Program-made: the position numbers and the translations under genes | Shown: positions 43,950 through 57,399 of the stretch, piece after piece | Layout: every line of letters starts with the position of its first letter | Position numbering within the stretch: the stretch's first letter is position 1 | Source: Poa pratensis | Lineage: Eukaryota; Streptophyta; Magnoliopsida; Poales; Poaceae | Assembly (NCBI GenBank): GCA_947311845.1 | Contig: CAMZMU010000117.1 | Coordinates: 77,958,451 to 78,022,450 of the forward strand | Direction: 5' to 3' | Length of the DNA stretch: 64,000 bases | The notes under the pieces: generated by a model | What the model was told of the DNA's origin: nothing | The model's input: only the letters and a program-made list of their open reading frames with translations | Databases searched by the model: none

Positions 43950-46900
43950 ATGCTCCTCCTCTTCGCGCTCCTCACCGGCGCCGGCGCCGTCGCCTTCCTC
44001 CTCTTCAAGTTCGCCACCGCCGATGGTAACACCCCGCCTCCATTTTCTTGGATTCCAATTATTTATTTCTATGCTTCGTTTCCCCTTCTCTTCTCCTGTT
44101 ATGTTAGGGGCTAATCGATCTTGTTCTTGGTGGGTGCAGGGGATTTCACCCTCTTGTCGCGCGGCCCGCCGCGGCGGGAGAAAGTGGATGGCAAGGTTTT
44201 TGTTGCTGGACTCTTGCTTGTTTATCATCTCATTGGATTCATTATCTAAATCCCTCTGATTCGCCTTTTCGTTTCTTTGTTGTCCTCAGGTTGTCTGGAT
44301 TACGGGAGCGAGCCGTGGGATTGGTGAGTTTGGTTCCCCTTCTTTTGAATTGGGTCAACTCATGGCAAGGAAGAGAAAGGATTTTGGTCCTACTTAATTT
44401 CATATGGTTTCGTAGGAGTCACCCTTTGCTGTAGTTGTGATTTACGAGTGCGGGGCTGTTAAACTTGATCTTTCGGCAGGTCCTTGACTCCTGATTGCTG
44501 AACTTATGTGCATTGCTTGATTGCTAAACTTAGGTGTATTGCTTAGGTTAGGGTGTTTGTCACAAATTAAGAATTGCATCCAGTGATGAGATCACAATAT
44601 GATACATATCGACTAAAGCAGAAACAGAGAAAAAAAGCAGATATTAGTGTGAAAGCTTTCGCTACTGCTAATAGTACTCAACCAGATGAAGGATGTATGC
44701 AAAAAGAATCCCTAACCCTCTGTCTACAACGACTAAAAGGCATTTAACGTGGCCCTTCAATGAAATTATTTGAAAAGTTAGTGGCTGATTGCTAGTATGC
44801 TTCTTTCAGTGTGGTATTATATGGTTAATTCATGGCGACCTATTCATGAATCACTTTCAGTTTTGATAATTTCATGTATGTTGCTTTATCCAATAGATGT
44901 CATCCTTCTGATCAGTTTTATGGTGTGTTAGCTAAATTTAGCATGGTATTCACCCATAACCAGCTATAAATATTTCTTGTAATGCCAGGGGAGGTTATTT
45001 CAATGCAGTTTGCGAGTTTAGGAGCAAATCTGATACTATCTGCTCGCAACAAGGAGGAGCTTGAGAGGGTGAAACATAACATTGTCGGTAAGTTCGAAAA
45101 AAATCATGTTTTTCTCTAGTAGGGTAAGTTGAAATCTGAGATCTGGACCAAGTTTGAATTTCATGGTTTGTTTGTGCTCTTATTCTTCAAAGGCAAGCAT
45201 CCAGATAGCAGAGTTGAAGTGTTGCCCATGGATTTATCATCTGACGAAGAATCTCTGAAAGAAGTTGTACATGCGGCGGAATCACTTTTTTCAAGTGCAG
45301 GCATTGACTATATGATACATAACGCAGCCTTTGAGCGTCCAGTAAATATCATCATACATATTCTCTTGTGGTTCTGTCTTCTTAAATCCATTTTAGTCTC
45401 GCTAGTACACCACCACCAGTTTTTTGCTTGCTAAATACATCGATCAAATTGCAGAAAAAGGGGGTCCTGGAAGAAACCGAGGAAGGTCTTAAGGTATGTG
45501 AACCGTAGTTTACTTTGTTATTGATATACTTATCTGCAATGTAACTTCCTGCTAATTATTTCTTGTTAGGCAGGCTACTTTTAATGTCAATGTCTTCGGG
45601 ACTATTACTTTAACTCGCCTTCTTGCACCTTCAATGTTGGATAGAGGGATGGGTCATTTTGTCGTGGTATGCCAGAACAAATCTTGCCTGTCAATTGGAA
45701 CTTATGGTTAACATGATTTTTTATTAGTGTAACTAACTCGCTATTCACAGATGAGTAGTGCAGCTGGAAAAGTTCCCGCACCTGGCCAGGCACTTTACTC
45801 TGCTACCAAACATGCTCTCAATGGTTACTTTGCTTCTCTACGTTCGGAGGTATTGAATATTGTAGCTCACTAAGCTTGCAGCATAATACAATTCAGGCGT
45901 GCTAACTTATATACATGAGGGTTATTCACTTGTATCGACGAGTACTCGTAGATAAATCTTTCTTCTGTTATCAACTACATTGTCTGTGTATTGACTGAAA
46001 CTGAATTTGTGGCTGGGTGGCTCTCTACTGTTAAGTCGTTGTTTCCTTATATGTTCACAAAAAATGTTGTTCAAGCGATATATGTCTATCAGTTTATTTG
46101 ATGTATCTACTATGTTGCATGCTGCAGCTATGTACGAAAGGCATTAAAGTCACTGTTGTCTGTCCTGGACCTATTGAAACACCACAAACTCCTGGTGCAA
46201 CCTCTTCATCACAAAGGCATTCTTCCGAGGTTATCCTTTGTTTATTACTCTTCACTTTTTCAAATAAACAAAAAGTTATTTTCTTGGCAAAGGCACACGG
46301 AAGTCTCAACTTGCTCAGCTAGACGTAGCTTGTGGTTGTTGTATCGTGCTGTGCTTATGTCTAAATCTTGTGTGACAAGAAAGTTATGAAAATTCTATTG
46401 GCTACCTGTTCTGTCAGTCAGATTAATGTTACGTATATTGTGTTACCTACATATTTCGTCCCATATGTGTTAGAACTTAGAACCTAGTAATAACAATGGT
46501 CAAACCAAACAAGTTAATCATAATCCAAAGGTTTTCTAAAATGCATTATATTTGGTGTCTAGACCTACTGTAATGTTTGTGATATAACATTCTGCTTGTG
46601 TCCTAACATCTCGTACCCAACTACTTGCCTAAGTGTTTAAAGTTCCAAGTCCCCTTTACTCATCCTTAATTTTTATAGCCACTCATCTTTGTTAATCTCT
46701 GCAGAAACGTGTTTCAGTTGAAAGATGTGCTGAACTGACAATTGTTGCAGCAACGCATGGACTTAAAGAAGCATGGATATCATATCAGGTATATTTCAAT
46801 TTGAATTTGACTGCTTGGGCCATTTAGGAAGTTTGGAGTCTTGAATCTACTACGTTCATCATATTATCTATCATGGTAGCAACTTACCACCATGTGTAGT

Positions 46901-48223
46901 CATTTATAATATAGACGCTATTCATCAACCTCGAGGTTCCTAGAAACTTTGTGCTCACGTTTTCAACTGTTAGCTAATGTGCGTAGTAACAATGTAACAT
47001 ATAAAGCTTCCATCATATAATAATGTGTTGATTACAATTATTGTATTGCAGTAACCTATGGGCTATCGTTTCTTATGTTTCTGTTGGGTTTCATATCAGC
47101 CTTGGTTGTTGTTATTGTTGTTGTAGTAACCTATGGGCTATCGTTAGATCATAGCAACTCCTGTTGTTGCTACACCCACTATTTACGTAGTGTATACTAT
47201 TGATTCAATAATGTATGCATGGCACTAAAATTAAATTTTTATGTCTGCCACTGTGCATACAGTCCAATATTCTCCTTTCTATATTTATGTTGCATATTGA
47301 ATCTGAATATTTGTGACTTCCTTTCCTTTGCAGCCTGTGCTGGCCGTTATGTACTTGGTGCAGTATGCTCCAACAATTGGATACTGGCTTATGGACAAGG
47401 TAATTCCTCTATCATATCTTACTTTAGTGTACTTATTTTTCTTTACCTTGCTGGTGAACGGTCTTTGCATCTGTCATGTGGGGCCAGTACTTTAGGCGCA
47501 GGAACAAGAAGGGTCCAGCGTCAGTTTAGTGATAAGACTTATCTTTAGTTTGCTTGCATATCAAGTTAGTTAATTACGTCCTTAGTTAAGATTGGATCTG
47601 TACCTGCTGGTCCTATATGTAAAGGGACCTAGTCCTGTACGTGCTATCATAGAATCAATAAAGAAGAAAAGAGGAGGCTCGTCTCCAGTTATCCCCCAAC
47701 CCTAATCTCTCTGCGCCCACGGCGCACAAGGATCTGCACGGCTACGCTCTCCAGAGCCTGGGCCTGACAGCATCCTCCAGAAATTTCAGGTAGAAACCGT
47801 GTGGTCAAACTTGATCAGTGCATTTATCTTGAAAGTACTTCATAATGTGACACTTTTATGACTTAAAGATAGTAAAATGTTCATTCGCGTCCACCAACTA
47901 TTGGCAAAATTTAGAACCCGTTTGGAGTGGCATGCCCCAAAAATCCTGTACAGATTGGAAACACATCAAGAGAAGCTAGTTGAAATACAGGATAGAAAGA
48001 TGTGTACAAAAGAGGTTATTTGTATTGAATTTTAAACAAGTAGACAACTCTGATGATGCTAGAAACAGTGATTTTATTGGCCAACTTATGTCATGATTGC
48101 CACCTTTATCTATCTACTTGTAAACTTTTTTCCCAGGTCGGTGCAAAGCGAGTGGATGCAGCTGCGAAGAAAGGCAATGCGTACAGTTTGAATCTCCTCT
48201 TCGGTGGCAAGAAGTCAGCTTGA
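43950..48223 (+). CDS. Membrane-anchored short-chain dehydrogenase/reductase (DHRS7-like), 327 aa, 12 exons
   Basis: Exons: 43950-44025, 44140-44195, 44290-44323, 44989-45087, 45193-45341, 45456-45494, 45574-45666, 45751-45849, 46128-46229, 46705-46788, 47334-47399 and 48137-48223. All borders are GT-AG, phases agree and the frame is open to TGA. Residues 1-20 are hydrophobic (signal anchor). The Rossmann motif TGASRGIG is at 49-56, the NAG-like 'HNAA' around 132, and the catalytic Ser185 ('MSSAAGKV'), Tyr198 and Lys202 ('YSATK') are all present. This is a complete classical SDR with NAD(P)-dependent oxidoreductase chemistry, probably facing the ER membrane or lumen. The length and the 'SLGANLILSARN' and 'CPGPIET' strings resemble DHRS7 / 3-ketodihydrosphingosine reductase-like proteins. 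The substrate cannot be told from sequence. Intron 11 contains a transposon-like insertion. Confidence 0.9.
47480..47775 (+). mobile_element. LTR-like or SINE-like insertion in SDR intron 11
   Basis: A segment unlike the surrounding AT-rich intron. It includes TGCTATCATAGAATCAATAAAG (polyadenylation-like), then a GC-rich run around CTCTGCGCCCACGGCGCAC. It resembles the 3' half of a Copia-type LTR or a TRIM. Neither ends nor a target duplication were found. Confidence 0.3.
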
Positions 48224-48320
48224 TGACGAAGTTGCTCGTTATTCTACTCAACTGATAGGGGTTCTGAAATAGTCAACGCACATCTATCTGGATTATGAAC
48301 CTTGTAACCCCTTGAGTTGA

Positions 48321-48326
48321 AATAAA
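48321..48326 (+). terminator. Polyadenylation signal of the SDR gene
   Basis: AATAAA about 100 bases after the stop codon, followed by T-rich sequence (TTTCCTTTTTTTAAT). Position fits a normal plant 3' end. Confidence 0.5.
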
Positions 48327-48761
48327 CCTTGTTTCCTTTTTTTAATATCAATAATATGTGTAAAACGACCAACAGAAAGCAATGTCAGTTTCGAGTTTAA
48401 GTATATGTGAACTTGAGTACAGTTCAGCGTTCCAGCTTCAAGTTTCAAGATGTAGTGTTTATTTGTTGTGTTTCCTGTGTGCATCCTGATTGTTTAGCCG
48501 GATATGGCATACTGTTGCACATGCAACACCATTGCATATTAAGAGAACACGCTAATTAGATTTTGAAAAATTGGAAGTACTGAAGCATATTATTAACTTG
48601 ACACCCTTCTGGCTGAGCTGCAAATGGTACAGGTACAAGCAGCCTACAACTGGCATTTCATTCAACCTTGAACAAGGCTCAGCCGGATATTCTACAGTAC
48701 AATTTATTTGGAAAAAACTCTACAGTGCATTTGAACTAGTGTACACAACTCAGCTTGTATT

Positions 48762-51700
48762 TCAGTGTTTCCACCCGTTGAGAAAGCCATCTGGACTGTA
48801 CGGCTCCAAGAATCCAATGAACTGCACATCGTGTGGTAACGAACAATTAATAATCGCGCCCTTTATTTACATAGCTAGAGTTTATTTACATAGTCCCACT
48901 GATCAGAGAGTGGAAAAATGGAGGCTGAGTACATGGAGCTCTTTATTTTCAAAAATTTGAGAATCATATTTCGAAGTTTCAAAAAAATCTGAGAAAATGG
49001 TGGATGCAGAAAATGTTGTATTCTACCAACATGAAAAATCTCAACTAGAAATATCATGTATTTTGGGCTGCACAAAAAATGACAAATTCTGACAATTGAA
49101 AGTAGTGAACAGTGCAATATTTCAACTCTTCCAAATCTGTCAGATTATGTCATTTTTGTGTAGCCCAGAATATGCAATATTTTGATTTGAGATTTTGCAC
49201 GTTGATAGAATAGAACATTGTATACATCCAAGATTTTTTTTCAGATTTTGTTGAAACCTCAAAATATGATTTTCGAGTTTTTGAAAATAAAGGGTTCCAT
49301 GTAGCTCGGCCTCCATTTGTGGTTTTCACACTGATCACTGCCACAAAATACACATGCTAGATCAAGATGATAGCATTTTTATTGTAATGAAATATTTTAC
49401 TCCTCATGGTCTTTACTATTTTTATTCTCGACTTGTGATGCAAACTTGCATCGAATCTGCTCTATTATTCTGACCTTATTGGGTGCTAATCTACACTAGA
49501 AACTGATTAGACGAGTCTCGTTCCTCCGCTCCACCCCCCGCACGCTGCGCAAGGGCACCTCATCGGCGATTATGCTCTCGGCATGGTGGATTTGGAAGCA
49601 ACGGAACGCAATTGTCTTCGAAAACACGCGGCCTTCAGTTGGCGCTTTGATGGAAACTATCAAGGCGGAGGCTCGTTCTTCGGTGAGCGCAAGGGCCCAT
49701 GGCCTCAGACACCTGCTCTCCTAGTTTAGGTCACTGGGTTGAGTTGTATGGCGTGGCTGGCCTTCTTATTTTCTATCAATGCATCAAAACACAATGTTTT
49801 TTTGCGTTTTCGCGGAAAAAAATCATTAGACAAACTGAATACAAATTTTTCATGTCCCTTCGTCCAAAGTTTTACATGGTTTTCAATTTAAGTTAAATAA
49901 TGTACAATATGATTAGTAATCTAGCTTTCTGATATCTTATTTGTGAATGCATGTATTAGACAAAAAGGGCAAACATGAACGATCAATTAAAAAACAAAAA
50001 AAAGGCCAAAATGTTGCTTGAGTGATGATAAAAGCAGTAATAGAAGAACTGATTTGTGAGATGCATCACCTTATTACATCAGAGCCTAGCACAACCAACA
50101 AATTAATAGGAAAACGCAGTACCTTGATACCATCGTGAGACCATCTGGCACCATAACCATCACGCACACGGATTTCAAAAACAGGCCCATAGGGCTGAGT
50201 CAAATGAACATTTATCCAACAACCCTCACGGAACAAACGGTCAATGACTTCGGAGGAAAGTTGGTTCTTGTGTGGATCTGTAGATACATATTTCAACTAA
50301 ATATACCATAATGGTGGTCTCCAACTCGAAGAATGTTAAGCCGGGACATATCTTTACCACTTCCATGGAGGCAGCCCCACCATCCATCCCTACTCCTGTG
50401 AACATGTTTGGCCAGTGCCCTTGCAGCATCAGTTAAGGAACAAGTTTTCACCTCCAATACAATACGGCACAATCAATCTTAGGTACAAGGGAAATTTCAC
50501 AAGATGGAGGCTAGGTAATATTTAAGAACAGAAAAATGTTTGGATGGGACAGAAATTAAATAAAATAGAAAGCTAGTCGTAAAATCCAAACTTACAGTTG
50601 GTTTGTGTAGTTTCATACAAGATGATATCAGCACCGATCTTGGAGGAGGTAGTCCATCTGGAACTGTTCCTGCTGTGTTTGCCAGACCAAGAAGTCTACC
50701 CAATCCATCATAACCCAGTCCCTGGAAAATAATGGGAGCCAAGTTCAAGAAGCACAGAACCAGCTCTTGAACTAAAACAGTATTTATTGATGAACATGAA
50801 GCCAATACAAATTTACTAATTAGGAGTTGACCCATTAAGCTTTAACAAACATTCACCAAACACCGAGCTACGAAGTTCTGCAACTGAGTGTTGTTGAATG
50901 TGTGTTTAGAAAGTACATACATGGTGAATACGACATATCAGCCTTGTATACTAAAAATTAGACATATAAGGTGTGTCTCATAAATACAATTGCAAATGTT
51001 CTGGCAACAGTACAAACAGAAGAAATGCTGAACGAAAACGGGGAACTGTGCCACTCACAGCAAGAAGTTCTGTCATGGTTACATAAGGTTGCCTCAGTGG
51101 CTTTGAAATAGAAATTGCTAAGACTCCATAAGAGTTCTCCTTTTCCTCGGTGTAGAATTTTCTGTAGACTTTGACACCTGCATATGCAGATAATTTACTC
51201 AATTATCCAGTTACAGATAACCTTTTTCTATAAAAGTAATAACTGTATTAGTGACAGGAACATGTTATACCAGCATGGGCTAAGTTGGACTTCAGCTATT
51301 CCAGAAATGTGTACTCACCCACATATCATAAGACCTAAGTTGTGTTTTTCAATATAATTACAGTCTGAAGATTAAAGAGTAGCATGGCTAGCATGCACCC
51401 TTGGAGCTGAATTAAATTGTATTTCTATGGTGCGTGCCAAACCGAGAACATTCAGTGCAATATGGTTTCACATCAAGATTTCAAGGATCCAGCAAGCTTT
51501 CTAACAAATATGTACAATGTTGTTCAGCTATACAACAGTTACACTGATACTACTATCAATTACTGCCTACAGATGATACTCTTCCTGACTATATTGCAAA
51601 GTTTGAACAGAGTATTGGTTCGCTCAAACTCCAGTCAGGGAAGTACAGACTCTATTGATATACCTGTCATGAATTCACAAAACTATTTTACATAAGCCAG

Positions 51701-54700
51701 GGAATGACAAGTGCCAAAATATGTTCTTAAAAGGGTTAACTCATGGATGACAAAAGGTGCAGATAACATGAGAATTCGGAACACAATACAAGTAATGCTG
51801 TGATGGTATGAAATTAATTACCTTCTTCAGCTGATGAAATACCAGGAAGAACATTTGAGATCGTCTCTGCTTGCAGCATCTCAGAGAATGAACTGTAATT
51901 TCGAACTGCCTGAAATATAAGAGAAGCAATGGGGATTTACAACTCTTGAATAAAAATTATATATGTGCAGGTCAAAAAGGATTATCTGCCCAATTATGTC
52001 TTACGAGATAAAATCTAAGCACATATTTAGAAATGACATCAACAATGGAATTTTCCTATCGGATACTTATGTCAAATTGACTGGAAATCAATAAAGATGA
52101 AATGGTTTCAGCGATTATCTCAACTGTCATGGGAGAAGAAAGATCCAATTGTTTCATCAACCAGTACTGTAGTGTGATGGAAATATAAGATTTACTGAAG
52201 AGAGAGGCATTTATAAAGCTAGCACATATACCTCAACGTCAAGCAAGAGGCATTTATTGAAGAGCAGCAAAGAACCTTGTGTAATTCTGGGACAAAATGT
52301 CAATAAAACATGATTACATGAGTAGCTCGCGCAGTATAAAATAATCCCTAACCATAAAAAAAAGCTTAGGTTAACTTTTGATCGAAACGACAATTAAGGT
52401 TTCCAAGTAGTAGCGACGAATCTCAGATTGTATATTGGAGTGGACGAGCATTTAAGGATATCATAAATGCTACGTGAGTCCACAAATTTTGCAACATGTT
52501 TTGTATCCTCAAACTTTGAACTGAGAATGAGAATATGGAAGACCCTGATATAGAGGATCCTGAATATACGCCGACACCTAAACAGCATAATAAGCAAATA
52601 ATTTCACATTTCATAATGTAACTCGGATATATGTTCCTAGTTGATGGTATGACATTAGGGCTCTAACGTTTTTACACCATTTGGCTACTAAAAATTTCAG
52701 TTTTCAAAACTTCGAAATCAGATATGCATACCGGTTGTAATTACCAGCTGCTAACCTCCCTTCAACATTCTTGGATCCAGCTGCAGGAGTACATGATTCA
52801 AATTAGAAAATGTGTCTGACACAAAAGGTAAGAAAGAATAAATTTAAGTTACAAATTTCCTCGAAATAAATAAATTAACGCCAGCTAAAATCAAGGAAGT
52901 GGAGACTGGATTCAGGCAATGAAATAAAAATCATCATTTTGGGGAATACAGATTAAACGCAGATAATTGATTAGGTATACTGAACACCCTAGAAAAATCA
53001 CAAACACAGCCGTCAGATTAAAGGTCGACGTAATAATTAAGACACATATAATTACAAGGAAAGCAAGATATGAATACCAGTTAGATGACAGCTATAGCGA
53101 ACCACAAGAAAAAGATTCCAACTTACCACGGAGTTGAGTGAAGTATGGTTCTTGAACATGTAGCACAAACTCCACTGCGTCATACATCTAGTGAATAGAG
53201 ATGACTATAATCAGCAACAAACAAACACATTGCAGGAAAGGGTATCCCTCTCTATATTTTCAAAAAGTGCATCTTAAAATGTTCAAAAAATCTGCTCAAC
53301 AATTACAGATAGGCATGGGGGAAAACAATAATAACTTGCAAAAGACATAAAAAAATATTTTTGATTTGTATAAGCTGCACACTGAAAATAAGAAACATGG
53401 TCCACATAGCAATTATTGGACAAGTGATTTATGTTTGCACAGCTCAGAAAAATGCATAGGTTTTCCCGCAAATTTGGATGAAAGATCATACATCAATTTG
53501 TACACGTGTTAATTTTCAATCTTCTTAATACAGAATAGAAAACACTGGCTCGGTTGTAATAGTTCCGTAGAGCCAATTGTACTTTCCGATACCAGGTATT
53601 CATATATTACATAAAACGGAGAATTTGCAGCATTTGATTTTCGTTGCGTTTAGTACTCTGTGCAGGAGGATGCCTGCTCCCAGAGGTACATTGGTGCATA
53701 TATACATGTACAAACACAGAGGCTGCCTGCTCCGTTGTGGGAATCATTACGCTCCTCATCCTTTATGACCATAATTCATAACAGACAGATCCTAAACACA
53801 CCATCCTACAAGTATAAGAACAGTTGCAAATACATGGTTAACTTATCTTCTATATCTAAATAGCAAAGACCCACTACAAGGAATTCTCTCAACATGCAAG
53901 CTATCCACCTCATCATTCACCCTTGAGCAATACTATCCTGCCACCTAAGCAAATATGCCACCTAATACAAAGAAGAAGAAATCATGCGAGGAGACCAATG
54001 GTATAGCGCACCACCAGCCACACGGCCACTTATTCTGACATTTATTTCCCTCGACGCAACGCCTTCTCAGTATTTATCCCTGCCCGTCTCTTCTTCTGTC
54101 GCAATCCACTCCTTCCTTACCGTTTCCTTGATTGTCTCCCTCCCGGCCAGTCGTTCTCTTCCATCCATGCATGCCCAACCGCGATGAAGTCCCCACAGCC
54201 CTGGCTAACATGACAAAGCCGTTCAAGATGTTCTCAGGCAATGATGCCCATGGCGAGTGGTGATGATTCTGGTTAGATCTGTACTGGTCTGAGCCCCCAT
54301 CTTCAGATGTCACACGATTATTCTTCAGTACTGGCGTTTAATTTCCATGTCTGGATCTACGTACTCGAGGTGGTGTAAGGTCAATCCTCTCCTTATGACA
54401 TTCATGTTGTTTGTCGGTAAGATTGAGCCGTGTTGGCCTTGATTTTCCTCTTCTTTTTTTCAATCTTTGTTCCGTTTCCCTTCTGTCCATGTGAAAATAT
54501 GTCTTTTCGGTTGTTGCCCCCACTGACTTGCTTGCAGGAGCAGCACATACAGACATGCGTTGCTGCAGACAAGAGAGATTAACAACAAGTGTGTCTCGCT
54601 GTATGAAGTAAATTATCCTGGGTATCTTGTGCTTATCTTTGAAGATTGCTTTTTTGAGATGTCCGGTGTTTATATCATGTTGCATTTACTGAAGGGTGAT

Positions 54701-56695
54701 TATGGGTCTGCCTTAATGGATGAGATGTGCAAATTCTGTATGAAACCATATTGCTATCGGACACTAAACAAGAGAGAATCATGATGCGTTTGCTTCACCT
54801 TTTCATGTGGGATGTGGCAGGTAAGATCATCTTTTGTTTTGTTTAAACTACTGATTCAATTTACCTCAACCTGAAATTTACTTAGCTGTGTTGAACCAGT
54901 ACGATTTTATGGGGTTCGAGATTAGCTCTAGGTACGTTGCTAGCTCTAGAAAAAATAGCATTTTCAAAATAAAACTGTACAAATGGAAAAGGTACCGTGT
55001 TTTCTTACGATCTAAAAAAAGTTGTTTTCATATCCAATGCTATATTAGATACACCTATAGATTGTCGTATGAGATCATAGTGAAAGTCTAACATTCTATA
55101 AATTTCCACTTCCGGAAATTGGGCAGACATCATTACATCATTTCGATAAATCTATCTCTAATGATGTGAATTGAGTTCATTTCACAAAGAGGTGCTTACA
55201 TTTCAGTTCCCACTAATAGTTCCTTGAAATAAGTAATTAATAATGTCAATTATTCAATTTCCCATGGTAAAACAAAATCTACACCCTGTTTGCACATGTC
55301 TCCGCAGCAACGCGTGGGGAATCATCTAGTTGGTAATAGCTTCAGATGATTATTGTTCTGACAATCTTTTCTTTTCATTCCACGAAAAATAAAAATTGTT
55401 TCTTTCCTCCAATTATTATCTGGTTTGACACAGATGCGGACGAATTGCACCCGCGCTCGCTTGCTCCCGTTAATTCTGTGTGTGGTAGCAGCGTGGGCAG
55501 GCCATTTAATGCGACGCGGATCTATTTCCAGCTAATGATATACTCCTGGGTATACGTGGTAGAGGACCGTATGATTGACCATGCAAATTTATTGCCGATA
55601 CAATGGGTAGCCAGTATTGATATAAATGCGTCAGAGCTGCATGTCATGTGCGCGTAGTCGTTACAGTGCTGTTTAAGTCCGGGGGACACTCGTCGCCTTC
55701 TTCACAAATTGTACAAATGCATTGGATCGATGCCTAGTTAAGTACAGTTTACTGTTGCCCAAATGTATTTGAATAGTATTTGCCTAAGAACCAACTTATC
55801 TGTAGATCTGGACATGGTGCTGCTTTAAACTGAGCTCTGTGCACTCAAAGATTGTTGTGAACAGAGGGCATTAATTGAGATTATCAGCAAACACTGATTA
55901 CTTGATTAACAGGTAACGAACAGTGCTACAGTGATGGTGACACTTTGATCCTGGAGTGGAGGTGCTAGCTCTACGAGCTCTTACCACTTCGACTCGCACA
56001 GGTTCAAGGACATTTAATTACTCGGATTGGTACAGTTTTGCTTCAGTAAATTCGCCTCACCAACTGCATGGTACTGGTGCATCTCCTCACGTTCATACTG
56101 TCCGGGTGGTTGGCGGCGTATTCGGCCGGCTGTTTCCATTGGCTTATACAGCTAGCTATTTGACGTCAGCGTGTGGATCGATAGGAACTGGATAAGCGGA
56201 GCAAGCGAGCGCCGGCTCACTTCGGAGTTTTCGGGCACCTATTCACCTAGAATTCAAGCAAATCCGATAAAAAAGAAAGAGGAAGAAAGCAAATCAGAGA
56301 AGCATTACCCGCTTTAACTCGGCGCCCTTCTCGAGCAGGGCAGCCTCCCACTCATCCTCCCTCTTCCGCGAACCATTCTCCTCCGCAGGAGTCCCTACCG
56401 CCCCCTCCCCCGCTGGAGGTCCTGGGATCCGTCCCTCCTCGATGCATCCCGCTAGCTCCGTCGCCAGCTTATCGCACAGATCGTCGTCGAGCAGGCGGGA
56501 GCAATAAGATGGGGACAGAGGGAGGGCGGGGTCCGGGGCGGCGACGTGGGAGGAGAGGACGAAGCGGAGTAGTTCGCTGATGTTGGCGGTCGAGAGGGTC
56601 ACAGCGCCCACGCCCGGCGATGGCGGCTGCGGCGGCGACGAAGGGTGCTCAATGGTCGCCATTTCTTGTGCTGAAGTGACAAGATTCGTGCTCAT
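48762..56695 (-). CDS. ASCH-domain protein (activating signal cointegrator 1-like), 397 aa, 10 exons
   Basis: Exons on the minus strand: 56695-56309, 53187-53127, 52780-52732, 52286-52232, 51909-51822, 51177-51059, 50721-50596, 50451-50358, 50277-50123 and 48821-48762. All are GT-AG, and phases agree to a TGA after 'FIGFLEPYSPDGFLNGWKH'. Residues 1-129 are low-complexity, Pro/Ala/Glu-rich. The ASCH domain spans about 130-245: 'LHVQEPYFTQLRAGSKNVEG' with the GxKxxEGR motif at 151-158, then 'GSLLLFNKCLLLDV', 'YSSFSEMLQAE' and 'SYGVLAISI'. The C-terminal half is a conserved plant extension ('DGWWGCLHGSD', 'TQPYGPVFEIRV', 'GYGARWS'). ASCH domains are RNA-binding, PUA-like folds linked to transcription co-activation and RNA processing; a plant 'RNA-binding ASCH domain protein' is the closest description. 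A second ATG at residue 12 could serve as start. Confidence 0.85.
48918..49316. mobile_element. Foldback MITE in the last ASCH intron
   Basis: Left end ATGGAGGCTGAGTACATGGA and right end complementary (...TTCCATGTAGCTCGGCCTCCAT) form a ~40-bp inverted repeat including TTTATTTTCAAAAA. The interior is symmetrical around 49100: TTTTGGGCTGCACAAAAAAT is mirrored by TTTTTGTGTAGCCCAGAAT. It belongs to the same family type as 39945-40321. Confidence 0.8.
49513..49823 (+). mobile_element. 5'-truncated LINE tail in the last ASCH intron
   Basis: A plus-strand frame (ATG 49572 to TAG 49724) reads 'SAWWIWKQRNAIVFEN' and 'AEARSSVSARAHGLRHLLS', the C-terminal end of plant LINE reverse-transcriptase/zf-RVT proteins. 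A short 3' untranslated part follows, with ATCAATGCATCAAAACACAA and an A-rich end near 49823. It is inserted opposite to the host gene. Confidence 0.7.
53188..56308 (-). other. Intron 1 of the ASCH gene (3.1 kb)
   Basis: The largest intron, between donor GTAATG (56308) and acceptor ...CACTAG (53188). It contains a GC- and CT-rich island at about 54000-54190 and another at 55430-55650, both without recognisable coding motif. No transposon ends were seen. Confidence 0.6.
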
Positions 56696-56699
56696 GGTT

Positions 56700-57399
56700 C
56701 ACAAAGGTTTAGCTTATGTTGAACGTTTAGTTGTCAAATTGAAAAAATTATGTCGAACGGCCTCTAGTTTCTATTTTTTTGACAAAGGAAATATATTAAT
56801 ATTGAAAGCATCTAGTTTCAATTAGCCGTGAGTATAAAAACACAATAAATAGATATAAAATCATACATATATTACAATATCCAACTTTTATACCCTAATC
56901 CTTCCTAGAGACCACCTCTTCTCAAATTATAATATGTTTTGGTGGTCTACCAAATCGTTTTATAATTTCGGACGGAGGTAGTAGATCTGATCCCACTAAC
57001 ACGAGCTTATATCTCACCAAGTTGTTCATGTTAACCAAGCAACCTTAAATAGTCTACCATTTTGACTGACGTCGTTCCATTCCTCTGCGCCTCTCTTGAT
57101 TCGCACTAAGGCTCACATTCTTGATCCTCAATCCCTGTGATGCACAATTTTTCACTTTCTAGATCTCAATATTGTTTCCTCGGTGTATAGATATTTTGCT
57201 TTTTTCATCTATATCTTCTTTCATCATTGGCGGAACTCGTTCCCCTTGCATTATGTCGATGAATATATTTCTATCTGACCTTTGTAATTTGATGGTCTGA
57301 GAGTTGCATAAATCTTGTGCCCGCAACAACGCCGCCGCGAGTTCTTCTAGACTTCTACTAAGACTACCCATAGTGGGGGTATCATATGTGGTTCACAGT
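56700..57399. other. 5' flank of the ASCH gene with a partial Stowaway-like end
   Basis: Contains the likely ASCH promoter. TTTGACAAAGGAAATATATTAAT at about 56778 resembles the 3' end of a grass retroelement. TTTCGGACGGAGGTAGTA (56966-56983) looks like one end of a Stowaway-type MITE whose other end is missing. From about 57300 the sequence grades into the Gypsy LTR tail. Confidence 0.4.

Noticed and set aside
52394..52597. Open frame of 67 codons in the ASCH gene with an AG before it and a phase that fits exon 3
   Set aside because: It gives no ASCH-like sequence and has no donor in the right phase. Skipping it joins exon 3 directly to 52286 and restores the conserved ASCH string, so it is intronic.
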